This document shows positions 55,706-63,437 of a DNA stretch of 64,000 nucleotides, in pieces. The DNA comes from CAVQJU01 sp963729215. GTDB lineage: Bacteria > Acidobacteriota > Vicinamibacteria > Vicinamibacterales > CAVVIG01. The position numbers and the translations under genes were made by a program. The notes beneath the pieces were generated by a model, which worked only from the letters and a program-made list of their open reading frames with translations, did not search any database and was not told the origin of the DNA. How positions within the stretch are numbered: position 1 is the stretch's first letter; the number at the start of each line of letters is the position of its first letter. The stretch lies in the NCBI GenBank assembly GCA_963729215.1, contig CAVSND010000016.1:62001-126000 (forward strand). The letters are read 5' to 3'.

Positions 55706-56845
55706 CTATCGCGCGTCGACTGGGACGTAGCGCTGCGGGTACTGGGGGCCGATATAGTCGGCTCGCGGACGAATGAGCCGGTTGTTGGCGTATTGCTCCA
55801 GGACATGCGCCGTCCAGCCAGAGACGCGGCTCACGGCAAAAATCGGCGTAAACAAGTCAGTCTCGATGCCGAGGGAGTGATAGGTCGATGCCGAATAGAA
55901 GTCCACGTTCGCGTTCAGCTTCTTCTCGGCCTTGACGACCGCCTCGATCCGCTGTGACATCTCGAACCAGATCGGCTGGCCGGTCCGCTGGCCCAGATCC
56001 CGCGACATCTGGCGCAGGTGCGTCGCGCGCGGATCTTCCGTGTGATACACGCGGTGGCCGAAGCCCGGAATCTTTTCCTTGCGCGCGAGCTTGGCGCGCA
56101 CGACCTCGGCGGCTTTGTCGGGGCCGGCTTCGGGCCCGATCTCGAGCAGCATCCGCATGACGTCCGCGTTGGCGCCGCCGTGCAGCGGTCCTTTGAGGGC
56201 GCCGATGGCGCCGACAATCGTGGAATGAATGTCGGTGAGCGTCGCGGCGGCCACGCGGGCGGCAAACGTGGATGCGTTCAGTTCATGGTCGGCGTGCAGC
56301 ACGAGCGCGACGTCGAAGGCCCTCGTTTCGAGGCCGCCCGGCCGCTGGCCCGTCAGCATGTAGAGAAAATTGGCCGCGTGGCCGAGCACCGGATCGGGAT
56401 CAATCGGTCCCCCGCCGGCCGCCATGCGGCCGATCGCCGCCACGAGCGACCCGATCTGCGCGGTGAGACGGACGGCCTTCCGGTAATTGGCCGCCGGCGA
56501 GTTGTCGGCGGCGTCGGCGTCGTAGTGGCTCAGGGCGGACGTGAGCGTCCGCAGCAGGTCCATGCCGCTGCCAGGCGGCAGCGACCGCATCAGCCGGATG
56601 ACGCCGTCCGGCAGGGCGCGACCGGCGGCCAGCTGCGACTGCAGGTCGCCGAGCTCGCTCCGCGTCGGCAGCCGTCGATGCCACAGCAGGAAACAGACTT
56701 CTTCGAAGGTCGCGTGCTCTGCCAGGTCGTGAATATCGAATCCGCAGTACGCGAGCACGCCGCGGTCGCCGTCGAGATAGCAGATCGCGGACGAGGTGGC
56801 GACGGTGTCTTCGAGCCCCGCTTTAGGAGTCGCGGCGGTGGTCAT
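55706..56845 (-). CDS. Citrate synthase
   Basis: 379 residues from ATG 56845; a TTG at 56854 would add three. Catalytic residues lie in VLHADHELNASTFAAR, GALKGPLHGGANADVM, PGFGHRVYHTEDPRA and ANVDFYSAS (His, His and Asp). It condenses acetyl-CoA and oxaloacetate in the TCA cycle; the length fits the short type II/methylcitrate-type group, so a 2-methylcitrate synthase activity cannot be excluded. It starts leaderless-like and ends 3 bp before the lepA start. Confidence 0.93.
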   Translation of the reverse strand: MTTAATPKAGLEDTVATSSAICYLDGDRGVLAYCGFDIHDLAEHATFEEVCFLLWHRRLPTRSELGDLQSQLAAGRALPDGVIRLMRSLPPGSGMDLLRTLTSALSHYDADAADNSPAANYRKAVRLTAQIGSLVAAIGRMAAGGGPIDPDPVLGHAANFLYMLTGQRPGGLETRAFDVALVLHADHELNASTFAARVAAATLTDIHSTIVGAIGALKGPLHGGANADVMRMLLEIGPEAGPDKAAEVVRAKLARKEKIPGFGHRVYHTEDPRATHLRQMSRDLGQRTGQPIWFEMSQRIEAVVKAEKKLNANVDFYSASTYHSLGIETDLFTPIFAVSRVSGWTAHVLEQYANNRLIRPRADYIGPQYPQRYVPVDAR

Positions 56846-56853
56846 ACCCGACA

Positions 56854-56859
56854 ATCATA
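56854..56859 (-). promoter_or_regulatory. Candidate leaderless -10 for citrate synthase
   Basis: On minus, TATGAT (56859-56854) ends 8 nt before ATG 56845. It overlaps the stop codon of the upstream membrane-protein gene. No clear -35. Confidence 0.4.
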
Positions 56860-57307
56860 CCCCGGCTCCGGCCGGGCGGACTTTCGCCGCAGGCGACGGC
56901 CCCGGCCGGTAAACGGATCCGATCACCATCCCGACAACCACCCATTCGACGAGCGAAGCGAGGGCGTAATACACGGCCATCCGTTTTCCAATGTTCATGA
57001 TGGCGTAGTTGACGTTCGCGGCGTAGCCCACCATCACCAGGCCGATCAGCACGCCGAACCGCATGCCTTCCTGCAGCCCGTTCCCGCCCTCATATCCTTT
57101 CGCGTACAGGTAGCTGGCCACGAGCATCGCGAACAGCAGCCCGACAAACATCAGCGGCAGGAATGCGGTCTGGGACTCGCTCGAGCGGTAGATCAGCGGA
57201 TACTTCGCGAACTCGCTGCTGATGATGTTGCCGTACACGGTGTATCCATAAACCGCGTCGACGACCGTGGCCGCGACGGCGGCGAGCCCGAGGCGGGCGT
57301 AGTTCAT
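56855..57307 (-). CDS. Four-helix membrane protein, unknown function
   Basis: 150 residues with four predicted helices (LGLAAVAATVVDAVYGYTVYG, FLPLMFVGLLFAMLVASYLYA, FGVLIGLVMVGYAANVNYAI, YYALASLVEWVVVGMVIGSVY) and a short Pro/Ala-rich tail. I do not recognise a named family. A GGAG precedes ATG 57307. It is 54 bp downstream of the DUF362 gene and directly followed by citrate synthase on the same strand; nothing links it functionally. Confidence 0.8.
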   Translation of the reverse strand: MNYARLGLAAVAATVVDAVYGYTVYGNIISSEFAKYPLIYRSSESQTAFLPLMFVGLLFAMLVASYLYAKGYEGGNGLQEGMRFGVLIGLVMVGYAANVNYAIMNIGKRMAVYYALASLVEWVVVGMVIGSVYRPGPSPAAKVRPAGAGV

Positions 57308-57361
57308 GGCGCACTCCTCCAGAAGTCTGGCGTAATCGGCGCCGACTATACGCCCGGTCGC

Positions 57362-58528
57362 TCAGTGAATGCGAGAGGAAATCGGAACGGTGGACGCCCG
57401 GTCCCCGCCCGCTTCGAGCGGCCGGCCCTGGGGTCCCATGTGCGCGTACCGCAGGAACATCTGCCCCCACTCGGTGGTTTCGCACCAGCGCTCGAAGACG
57501 CGCCGATCGACCAGCGGCCAGCGGTAGAAGTCGTGATAGACGTCGCTGGCGAGGATGAACCCGTTCACGAGCGGGGTGTGGAAAAAGAGCTTCTGGAAGC
57601 GCTTGAGCGGTCCGAACCAGATCAGATCGCCGCCGCCGAGGCGCACGAGGTTCTTGCCGACGTGAAAATTCCAGTTTTCGCCGGCGGCATCGGCATCTCC
57701 AACGATTTCGATCTCGCGCGGATCACCGACGCCCAGGCCATCCTCGTGCGCGAGCCGGATGTATTCGATCGACATGGGGTCGAAACCCATCATCTTCGCC
57801 GACACCGCGTCGATGGCCACTTGATCGGCGGACGCCAGCATCACGTTTTTCACGACCGGGTACATGGTGCGCGGCCCGGGACCGTTCCCGGCCGTCGTGC
57901 CGTCCATGATCGCGAACAGACCCGAGTGGATTTCCTTCTGGATCGCGAGCAGATCGACCAGCGTCTGGTGGATCCACGAGTGCGTATAGTGGCGCCGCGT
58001 GTTCAGCAGACCGCCGAACGCATTCTTCATCGCGCCGGTCGTTGTCGTGTAGATGTGGCACTTGGTCGTCGGCAGGTGAACGATGTTCTTCCCGAAGAAG
58101 AAGTCCGGGATGAGGATGCCCTCCGGAAAGATCCGGTCGAGCACGTGCATCCGGGCCTTCGGCGTGTGCGGGATCCACGTCATGTCGGCGTCCCGGAAGT
58201 TGTAGAGCACCGGCACCTGGTACTGCTTGAAAATCGGGACGTAGTGATTGAGATCCTCGCCCTTGAAGGCGTTGGTCACGACGGTCTTGTTCTGGACGCA
58301 CACCTGGTCCGAGAAGCCCCGGCGCGACAGCGCCTGGATGGTGCCCTCGAGCTGCCACGGCGTGGTGTTCGCCGCGGGAAACGGAAAGTGCCAGGAGATG
58401 TTGTCCTTGAGGATCGTCGTCTTGCCAGGGGCGAGCGCGCGGGACACGCCGGCCAGCTCCATGAGCCGGTCGATGTCTTGGAAGATCGTGTCGGGGGTGA
58501 CTCGGAGGACAGCGACCTTCGACTTCAT
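57362..58528 (-). CDS. DUF362 domain-containing protein
   Basis: 388 residues. The DUF362 pattern is seen in KSKVAVLRVTPDTIFQDIDRLMELAG, KTTILKDNISWHFPFPAANTTPW, NIVHLPTTKCHIYTTTTGAMKNAFGGLLN, and ASADQVAIDAVSAKMMGFDP. No ferredoxin-type CxxCxxC cluster is present, unlike some DUF362 proteins. Members are widespread but their reaction is undefined. ATG 58528 overlaps the glycosyltransferase stop (ATGA), so the two are translationally coupled and probably act together. Confidence 0.87.
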   Translation of the reverse strand: MKSKVAVLRVTPDTIFQDIDRLMELAGVSRALAPGKTTILKDNISWHFPFPAANTTPWQLEGTIQALSRRGFSDQVCVQNKTVVTNAFKGEDLNHYVPIFKQYQVPVLYNFRDADMTWIPHTPKARMHVLDRIFPEGILIPDFFFGKNIVHLPTTKCHIYTTTTGAMKNAFGGLLNTRRHYTHSWIHQTLVDLLAIQKEIHSGLFAIMDGTTAGNGPGPRTMYPVVKNVMLASADQVAIDAVSAKMMGFDPMSIEYIRLAHEDGLGVGDPREIEIVGDADAAGENWNFHVGKNLVRLGGGDLIWFGPLKRFQKLFFHTPLVNGFILASDVYHDFYRWPLVDRRVFERWCETTEWGQMFLRYAHMGPQGRPLEAGGDRASTVPISSRIH

Positions 58529-60030
58529 GACCCCTGGCGGCCGGGCTGCAGTTCGGCCGCGACCGCATCGGAGTCACCTGCGTATTGCTGCACGATCGAG
58601 AGCAGTCCCGTGTAGAGGAACCCGACCTGGAACAGGACGAGGAAGGGCACCGTCCCGTAGATCTGATTGGCCAGCGCGTAAAACACCGTGGCCGTGAAAT
58701 AGAGGCCGAGCGCCAGCTCGATCAGCGGCTGCACGGCGACCGACTGGTGGTACTTCTTGCTGATCCACTCGTCAGCGGCACCCTCGATCCGGTACTTCGG
58801 CGTGCGGGCGAACTCGGACTGCTTGTTGAAGATCGCCTCGAACACCGCGCGCGAATTGTTGATGCACAAGCCGATGCCGATCGACATGAGAAACGGCAGG
58901 TACCGGATGCGGGCGCGCCAGTCGTCGTGCAGCTCGCGCTGGCACACCATGTAGAAGTTGCAGACGGAAAACGTCGCCGCGAAGAACAGCGGCACGTCGA
59001 TGAGCATCATCTCGTACCAGCCCATGTTGTAGCGGATCACCATGGACGGGAACATCAGGACCGAGAGGACCACCATCAAGGGATAGTTGAAATTGGCCGT
59101 CAGGTGAAAGAACGCCTCGGCCTTGACCGAGAGCGGCACCTTCGCGCGCAGAATCTCGGGCAGCAGCTTGCGGCACGTCTGGATCGAGCCCTTCGCCCAC
59201 CGGTGCTGCTGCGACTTGAACGCGTTCATCTCCACGGGCACTTCGGCCGGCGCGATCAGATCGGGAACAAAGACGAACTGCCAGCCCCGCAGCTGGGCGC
59301 GGTAGCTGAGGTCCAGATCTTCGGTCAGGGTGTCGTGCTGCCAGCCGCCCGCATCATCGATCGCCGAGCGGCGCCAGATGCCGGCCGTGCCGTTGAAATT
59401 GAAGAAGCGCCCGGCGCGGTTGCGGCCGCCGTGTTCGAGCACGAAGTGACCGTCGAGCAGGATCGACTGGATCTTCGTCAGCAGCGAGTAATCCTGGTTG
59501 ATGTGACCCCAGCGCGCCTGCACCATGCCGATGCGATCGCCGGTGAAATACGGCATCATGCGCGTCAGGAAATCGGTGGAGGGAATGAAGTCGGCGTCGA
59601 AGATCGCGACGAACTCACCGCGCGCAACTTTGAGCCCCGCCTCGAGCGCGCCCGCCTTATACCCGACGCGATTCGCGCGGTGAAAATATTTGATGTCGAA
59701 GCCCTGCGCTGCGAAACGCCGCACGGCGAGATCGGCGATGCTGCCGGTTTCGTCGGTCGAGTCGTCCAGCACCTGAATCTCGAGGCGTTCGCGCGGATAC
59801 TCGATCCGGCACACAGCCTCGATCAACCGGTCCGCCACGTACATCTCGTTGTAGAGGGGCAGCTGAATCGTGACCACCGGGAGTGGATTCAGCATCGGAC
59901 CAGGCTTCGGCTGCCGATCCTTGTTTCTCATGTAGAGATACACGAGGTAGTACCGATGCCACCCGTAGATCGCGAGGATCACCAGCACGAAAAAATATGC
60001 CGCGAGCGTGACGGTTTCGCTGATGCTCAT
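58525..60030 (-). CDS. Membrane-bound family 2 glycosyltransferase (cellulose-synthase-like)
   Basis: 501 residues. N-terminal helix (VTLAAYFFVLVILAIYGWH), GT2 domain with VVTIQLPLYNEMYVADRLIEA, the DxD motif in FVAIFDADFIPSTDFL, TEDLDLSYRAQLRGW, and QQHRWAKGSIQ (Q-x-x-R-W), then four to five C-terminal helices. These are processive beta-glycosyltransferase signatures. It would polymerise or transfer a sugar across the inner membrane. Partner is likely the coupled DUF362 gene. The divergent larB is 41 bp upstream. Confidence 0.92.
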   Translation of the reverse strand: MSISETVTLAAYFFVLVILAIYGWHRYYLVYLYMRNKDRQPKPGPMLNPLPVVTIQLPLYNEMYVADRLIEAVCRIEYPRERLEIQVLDDSTDETGSIADLAVRRFAAQGFDIKYFHRANRVGYKAGALEAGLKVARGEFVAIFDADFIPSTDFLTRMMPYFTGDRIGMVQARWGHINQDYSLLTKIQSILLDGHFVLEHGGRNRAGRFFNFNGTAGIWRRSAIDDAGGWQHDTLTEDLDLSYRAQLRGWQFVFVPDLIAPAEVPVEMNAFKSQQHRWAKGSIQTCRKLLPEILRAKVPLSVKAEAFFHLTANFNYPLMVVLSVLMFPSMVIRYNMGWYEMMLIDVPLFFAATFSVCNFYMVCQRELHDDWRARIRYLPFLMSIGIGLCINNSRAVFEAIFNKQSEFARTPKYRIEGAADEWISKKYHQSVAVQPLIELALGLYFTATVFYALANQIYGTVPFLVLFQVGFLYTGLLSIVQQYAGDSDAVAAELQPGRQGS

Positions 60031-60070
60031 GTTCTAGCGCTGCAATCATTTATATTACTGTTGGGTCCGG

Positions 60071-60832
60071 ATGACGTCAAACAAATGGCTCGAGGATTTG
60101 CTGATGCAGGTGGCGCGCGGCGAGGTCGCCGCCGATACCGCGCGGGACCGTCTGTCCGAGGCGCTGGCAGCTCGTCCATTCGAAGATCTCGGGTTCGCCC
60201 GCGTCGATCATCACCGCAGCATCCGTCAGGGGTTTCCGGAGGTCATTCTCGGCATCGGCAAGACGCCCGATCAGATCGCAGCGATCGCCGGCGAAATCGT
60301 CAGCCGTGGTTCGACGCTCCTCGTCACGCGCGCGAGCGCGGCCGCCTTCGACGCTGTGCGTGCCGTGGTGCCGCAGGCGGTCTATCACGCGCAGGCCTCG
60401 CTCATCACCTTTCGGCAGAGTGACGTCACGCCGGGAAAGGGAACCATCGTCGTGGCGTCGGCGGGCACGTCCGACCAGCCGGTCGCCGAGGAAGCCGCGC
60501 TGACCGCCGAGTTGATGGGCAATCGGGTGGAGCGCCTGTACGACGTCGGGGTGGCCGGCCTCCACCGCCTGCTCGGCGAGCGCCCGCGCTTGGCCGCGGC
60601 CCGCGTGATCATCGTCGTCGCCGGCATGGAAGGGGCGCTGCCCAGCGTCGTGGCGGGTCTCGTCTCCGTTCCCGTTATCGCCGTGCCGACGAGCGTAGGC
60701 TACGGCGCCAGCTTCGGCGGCATCGCCGCCCTGCTCGGCATGCTGAACAGCTGCGCTTCTGGCGTGTCGGTGGTGAATATCGACAACGGGTTCGGCGCCG
60801 CCAATATTGCCAGTCTGATCAATCACTTATAG
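60071..60832 (+). CDS. larB: Nickel-pincer cofactor biosynthesis protein LarB
   Basis: 253 residues. LarB pattern: GFARVDHHRSIRQGFPEVILGIGKTPDQ, TSDQPVAEEAALTAELMGNRVERLYDVGVAGLHRLL, VVAGMEGALPSVVAGLVSVPVIAVPTSVGYGASFGGIAALLGMLNSCASGV (PurE-like fold with the VAGMEGALPSV signature). It carboxylates and hydrolyses nicotinic acid adenine dinucleotide in the Ni-pincer pathway for lactate racemase-type enzymes. LarC and LarE are not in the window. TATATT at 60051 gives a short leader of about 7 nt. Confidence 0.92.
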   Translation: MTSNKWLEDLLMQVARGEVAADTARDRLSEALAARPFEDLGFARVDHHRSIRQGFPEVILGIGKTPDQIAAIAGEIVSRGSTLLVTRASAAAFDAVRAVVPQAVYHAQASLITFRQSDVTPGKGTIVVASAGTSDQPVAEEAALTAELMGNRVERLYDVGVAGLHRLLGERPRLAAARVIIVVAGMEGALPSVVAGLVSVPVIAVPTSVGYGASFGGIAALLGMLNSCASGVSVVNIDNGFGAANIASLINHL

Positions 60833-60860
60833 GGATTGGAACTGCTGATTGGCTGGACGG

Positions 60861-60883
60861 GGCGGCGGTTTGGGCCGCCAATC
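60861..60883 (+). terminator. Weak hairpin between larB and mutS2
   Basis: GGCGGC and GCCGCC form a 6-bp stem with a 7-nt loop, enclosed by a GATTGGC/GCCAATC pair reaching back to 60847. There is no T-run. It may reduce read-through from larB to mutS2. Confidence 0.35.
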
Positions 60884-60953
60884 AAATCGAACCAAATCAC
60901 CTAATCCCCCCATCACCAGTTGATGTACGTTAGCATTGAGGGTTCCCCTCCTT

Positions 60954-63383
60954 ATGCAATCTGCTGTTCTACGGGCCCTCGAGTTCGATCGTATCGTCGA
61001 GATGGTCCGCGGCTTCGCGATGACGCCGATGGGCGACGAGCGCCTGGCGCGCCTGGCCCCGTCAAGCGACCAGCAGCAGGTGGCCCGATGGCTGGCGGCC
61101 ACGACAGAAACGACGAAGTACCTGGCCGCGAACAACCTGTTTCCGCTGCGCGCGTCGGCCGAGTTGCCCCAGACGCTGGCGGCGCTGGCGGTGGAGGGGC
61201 GCGCGCTCGAACCCGGACGGCTGCTTTCGCTGGCGGCGTTCCTGGATTCGGTGGACGAAACGAAGACCGCCATCCGGCGGGCTTCGGGAGCGTTCACGCA
61301 TCTCGAGGCGGCAACCGGCACAGCGGCTTCGTTCAGTTCTGAGACGGCGCAGGTCCGCGACAAAATCGATCCGGCGGGAGACGTGGTCGATGACGCGAGT
61401 CCCGAGCTCAAACACGTTCGGGAGCGCCTGCGAAAACAGCGTTCGCGCCTGCGGGGTACGCTGGAGTCGTATCTCCGTGGCAAGGACACGGCGAAATACC
61501 TGCAGGATCTGGTCGTCACCGAGCGGAACGGGCGCTACGTGCTCGTCGTCAAGGCCGAACACCGCTCGTCCATCCCGGGCATCGTCCACGGGGCGTCCAC
61601 GAGCGGCGCAAGCCTCTTTCTCGAGCCTCTCAGCACCGTCGAGATCAACAACGACATCGTGGCGCTCCTGGAACAGGAAGCCGAGCAGGTCCACCGGATC
61701 CTGCTCGCGCTGAGCGAGGCGTTTCGCGCGCGCGCATCCGAACTGGCGCGGACCGTCGACGCCGCCACCGAGCTCGACGTGCTGCAGGCGCGCGCACGGT
61801 TTTCAGATTCGGTCGGCGGAATCGAACCTGACCTGTCGGACGGCGCGTTCGAGCTTCAGGCCGCCCGGCATCCGCTGGTCAAGGGCGCGGTGCCCGTCAC
61901 GATCAAGATCATTCCGCCCGCCAGCTGCCTGCTGATCACCGGACCAAATACAGGCGGCAAGACCGTCGCGCTCAAGACCGCGGGGTTGCTCGCGCTGATG
62001 GCGCAATCCGGCCTGCAGATTCCCGCGGCCCATGGATCGCGGCTCCCGGTGTTCCAGACGGTATTCGCCGATATCGGCGACGAGCAATCGATCGACGCCA
62101 GCCTGAGCACTTTCTCGGCGCACATCACGAACATGGCCGGCATGGATCGCGACCTGCAGACTCCGGCGCTCGTCCTGCTCGATGAAATCGGTTCGGGAAC
62201 CGATCCGATCGAAGGTGGCGCGCTCGGCGTGGCCATCGTCGATCACTTGCGGCGGCGAGGCGCCACGCTCATCGCCACGAGCCACTACGACGCGCTCAAG
62301 ACCTATGCGTCGACGACGGATGGGGTCACGAGCGCGGCGTTTGGCTTCGATGCCGAAACGTTCGCGCCAACGTACCAGCTGCAATATGGAACGCCGGGCC
62401 GCAGCCTGGCGCTCGAGATCGCCGCGCGGATCGGCCTCAACGCGTCGATCATCGCGGCGGCGCGGCAAAACCTCAGCGCGCGAGAAGCACAGCTGGCCGA
62501 GCACCTGGCGAAAATCGACAAGGACATGCGCGCGCTCGAACACGAACAGCGCCTTGCCGCCCGCGAGCGCGAAACGCTGGGAGCTGCCGAAGCCAGGATG
62601 CGCGAACGGGACGAGGCCCTGCGGCAGCGCGAGGAGACGTATCGCCGGCGGCTCAACGAGCAGCTCGAGGCCGAGGTGAGGCAGGCCCGGCGTGCGATCG
62701 ACGAGGTCATCGCCGACCTGAAGGCCAGGAGCGACCTCGCCACCCAGGAAGCGCCGAGGCCGACGCTCACCACGGGCGACACGGGCGCCCTGCGTGCTGA
62801 AGCGCGCCAGGCGGTCGACTCCGTCGTCAGGAAATTCGTGGAACCCGCGAGCCAGCCCTCACGGGTTGAACCCGCTGGCAATACTCCCGTGATTGGAGAC
62901 CGTGTGGTCGTCGGCGGCCTCGGGCTCGAGGCGATCGTGACATCGGTCCATGACGGAACGGCGGACCTCGACGTGCGGGGCAAACGCATGCGGGCCGCCG
63001 TTCGCGATCTTCGAGTGCTCGCCGGCCCGGCGGGGACAGCCCGATCGAGCGTGACCGTTCGGGTCGAGCTCCAGCCGCGCGACGGCATGGCCGTGGATCT
63101 GAACGTGGTCGGCTGTACGGTTGACGAAGCCATTACGCGGGCCGAACGGTTTCTCGACGAGTCGTTGCTGACAGATCAGCGCACAGTGCGACTGATCCAT
63201 GGGTACGGGACGGGCCAGCTCAAGCGCGCGCTGGCCGGGTTCCTGCAACAGCATCCGCTCGTCATGCGGTTCGGCGCCGCACCGCCCGATCAGGGCGGCG
63301 GGGGCGTCACGGTGGTGGAGCTTAAAAGACTGAATGGTGAATTTGGTCATCTGGTCATCTCGTCATCTTGGTCATTCGATTGA
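60954..63383 (+). CDS. mutS2: Endonuclease MutS2
   Basis: 809 residues from ATG 60954; a TTG at 60936 is an alternative start. Core MutS domain with Walker A ITGPNTGGKTVALKTAG, DIGDEQSIDASLSTFSAHITNM, and LVLLDEIGSGTDPIEGGALG. Then a long coiled-coil region, and a C-terminal Smr nuclease domain (VDLNVVGCTVDEAITRAERFLDESL, LIHGYGTGQLKRALAGFLQQH). It binds ribosome collisions or recombination intermediates. The final 12 residues (GHLVISSSWSFD) are encoded by a CTGGTCAT repeat arm, which has replaced the usual end after VTVVELK. Confidence 0.94.
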   Translation: MQSAVLRALEFDRIVEMVRGFAMTPMGDERLARLAPSSDQQQVARWLAATTETTKYLAANNLFPLRASAELPQTLAALAVEGRALEPGRLLSLAAFLDSVDETKTAIRRASGAFTHLEAATGTAASFSSETAQVRDKIDPAGDVVDDASPELKHVRERLRKQRSRLRGTLESYLRGKDTAKYLQDLVVTERNGRYVLVVKAEHRSSIPGIVHGASTSGASLFLEPLSTVEINNDIVALLEQEAEQVHRILLALSEAFRARASELARTVDAATELDVLQARARFSDSVGGIEPDLSDGAFELQAARHPLVKGAVPVTIKIIPPASCLLITGPNTGGKTVALKTAGLLALMAQSGLQIPAAHGSRLPVFQTVFADIGDEQSIDASLSTFSAHITNMAGMDRDLQTPALVLLDEIGSGTDPIEGGALGVAIVDHLRRRGATLIATSHYDALKTYASTTDGVTSAAFGFDAETFAPTYQLQYGTPGRSLALEIAARIGLNASIIAAARQNLSAREAQLAEHLAKIDKDMRALEHEQRLAARERETLGAAEARMRERDEALRQREETYRRRLNEQLEAEVRQARRAIDEVIADLKARSDLATQEAPRPTLTTGDTGALRAEARQAVDSVVRKFVEPASQPSRVEPAGNTPVIGDRVVVGGLGLEAIVTSVHDGTADLDVRGKRMRAAVRDLRVLAGPAGTARSSVTVRVELQPRDGMAVDLNVVGCTVDEAITRAERFLDESLLTDQRTVRLIHGYGTGQLKRALAGFLQQHPLVMRFGAAPPDQGGGGVTVVELKRLNGEFGHLVISSSWSFD

Positions 63384-63430
63384 TTCAATTGATCAGAAAT
63401 GACCAGATGACCAGATGACCAGATGACCAG
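63343..63430. repeat. Octamer CTGGTCAT repeat hairpin between mutS2 and dnaG
   Basis: Left arm 63343-63376 (about four copies of TGGTCATC with two variants) and right arm 63398-63430 (four ATGACCAG units) are inverted complements of about 33 bp with two mismatches and a one-base bulge, around a 21-nt loop containing TTGATTCAATTGATC words. The left arm is inside the mutS2 coding frame. No spacers or regular long period, so it is not a CRISPR. It would form a strong hairpin just before the dnaG start. Confidence 0.85.
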
Positions 63431-63437
63431 ATTCGTT

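Noticed and set aside
56018..58615. An 865-codon plus-strand open frame across citrate synthase, the membrane protein and DUF362
   Set aside because: It is antisense to three genes with clear family motifs. Long antisense frames are expected in G+C-rich DNA, and its translation is Arg/Val/His-rich with no recognisable domain.
58585..60423. A 612-codon plus-strand frame opposite the glycosyltransferase
   Set aside because: Shadow frame running on into larB in the wrong frame; no domain recognised.
63343..63430. Possible CRISPR array
   Set aside because: The repeated unit is 8 bp with no spacers, arranged as two inverted blocks; no cas genes nearby.
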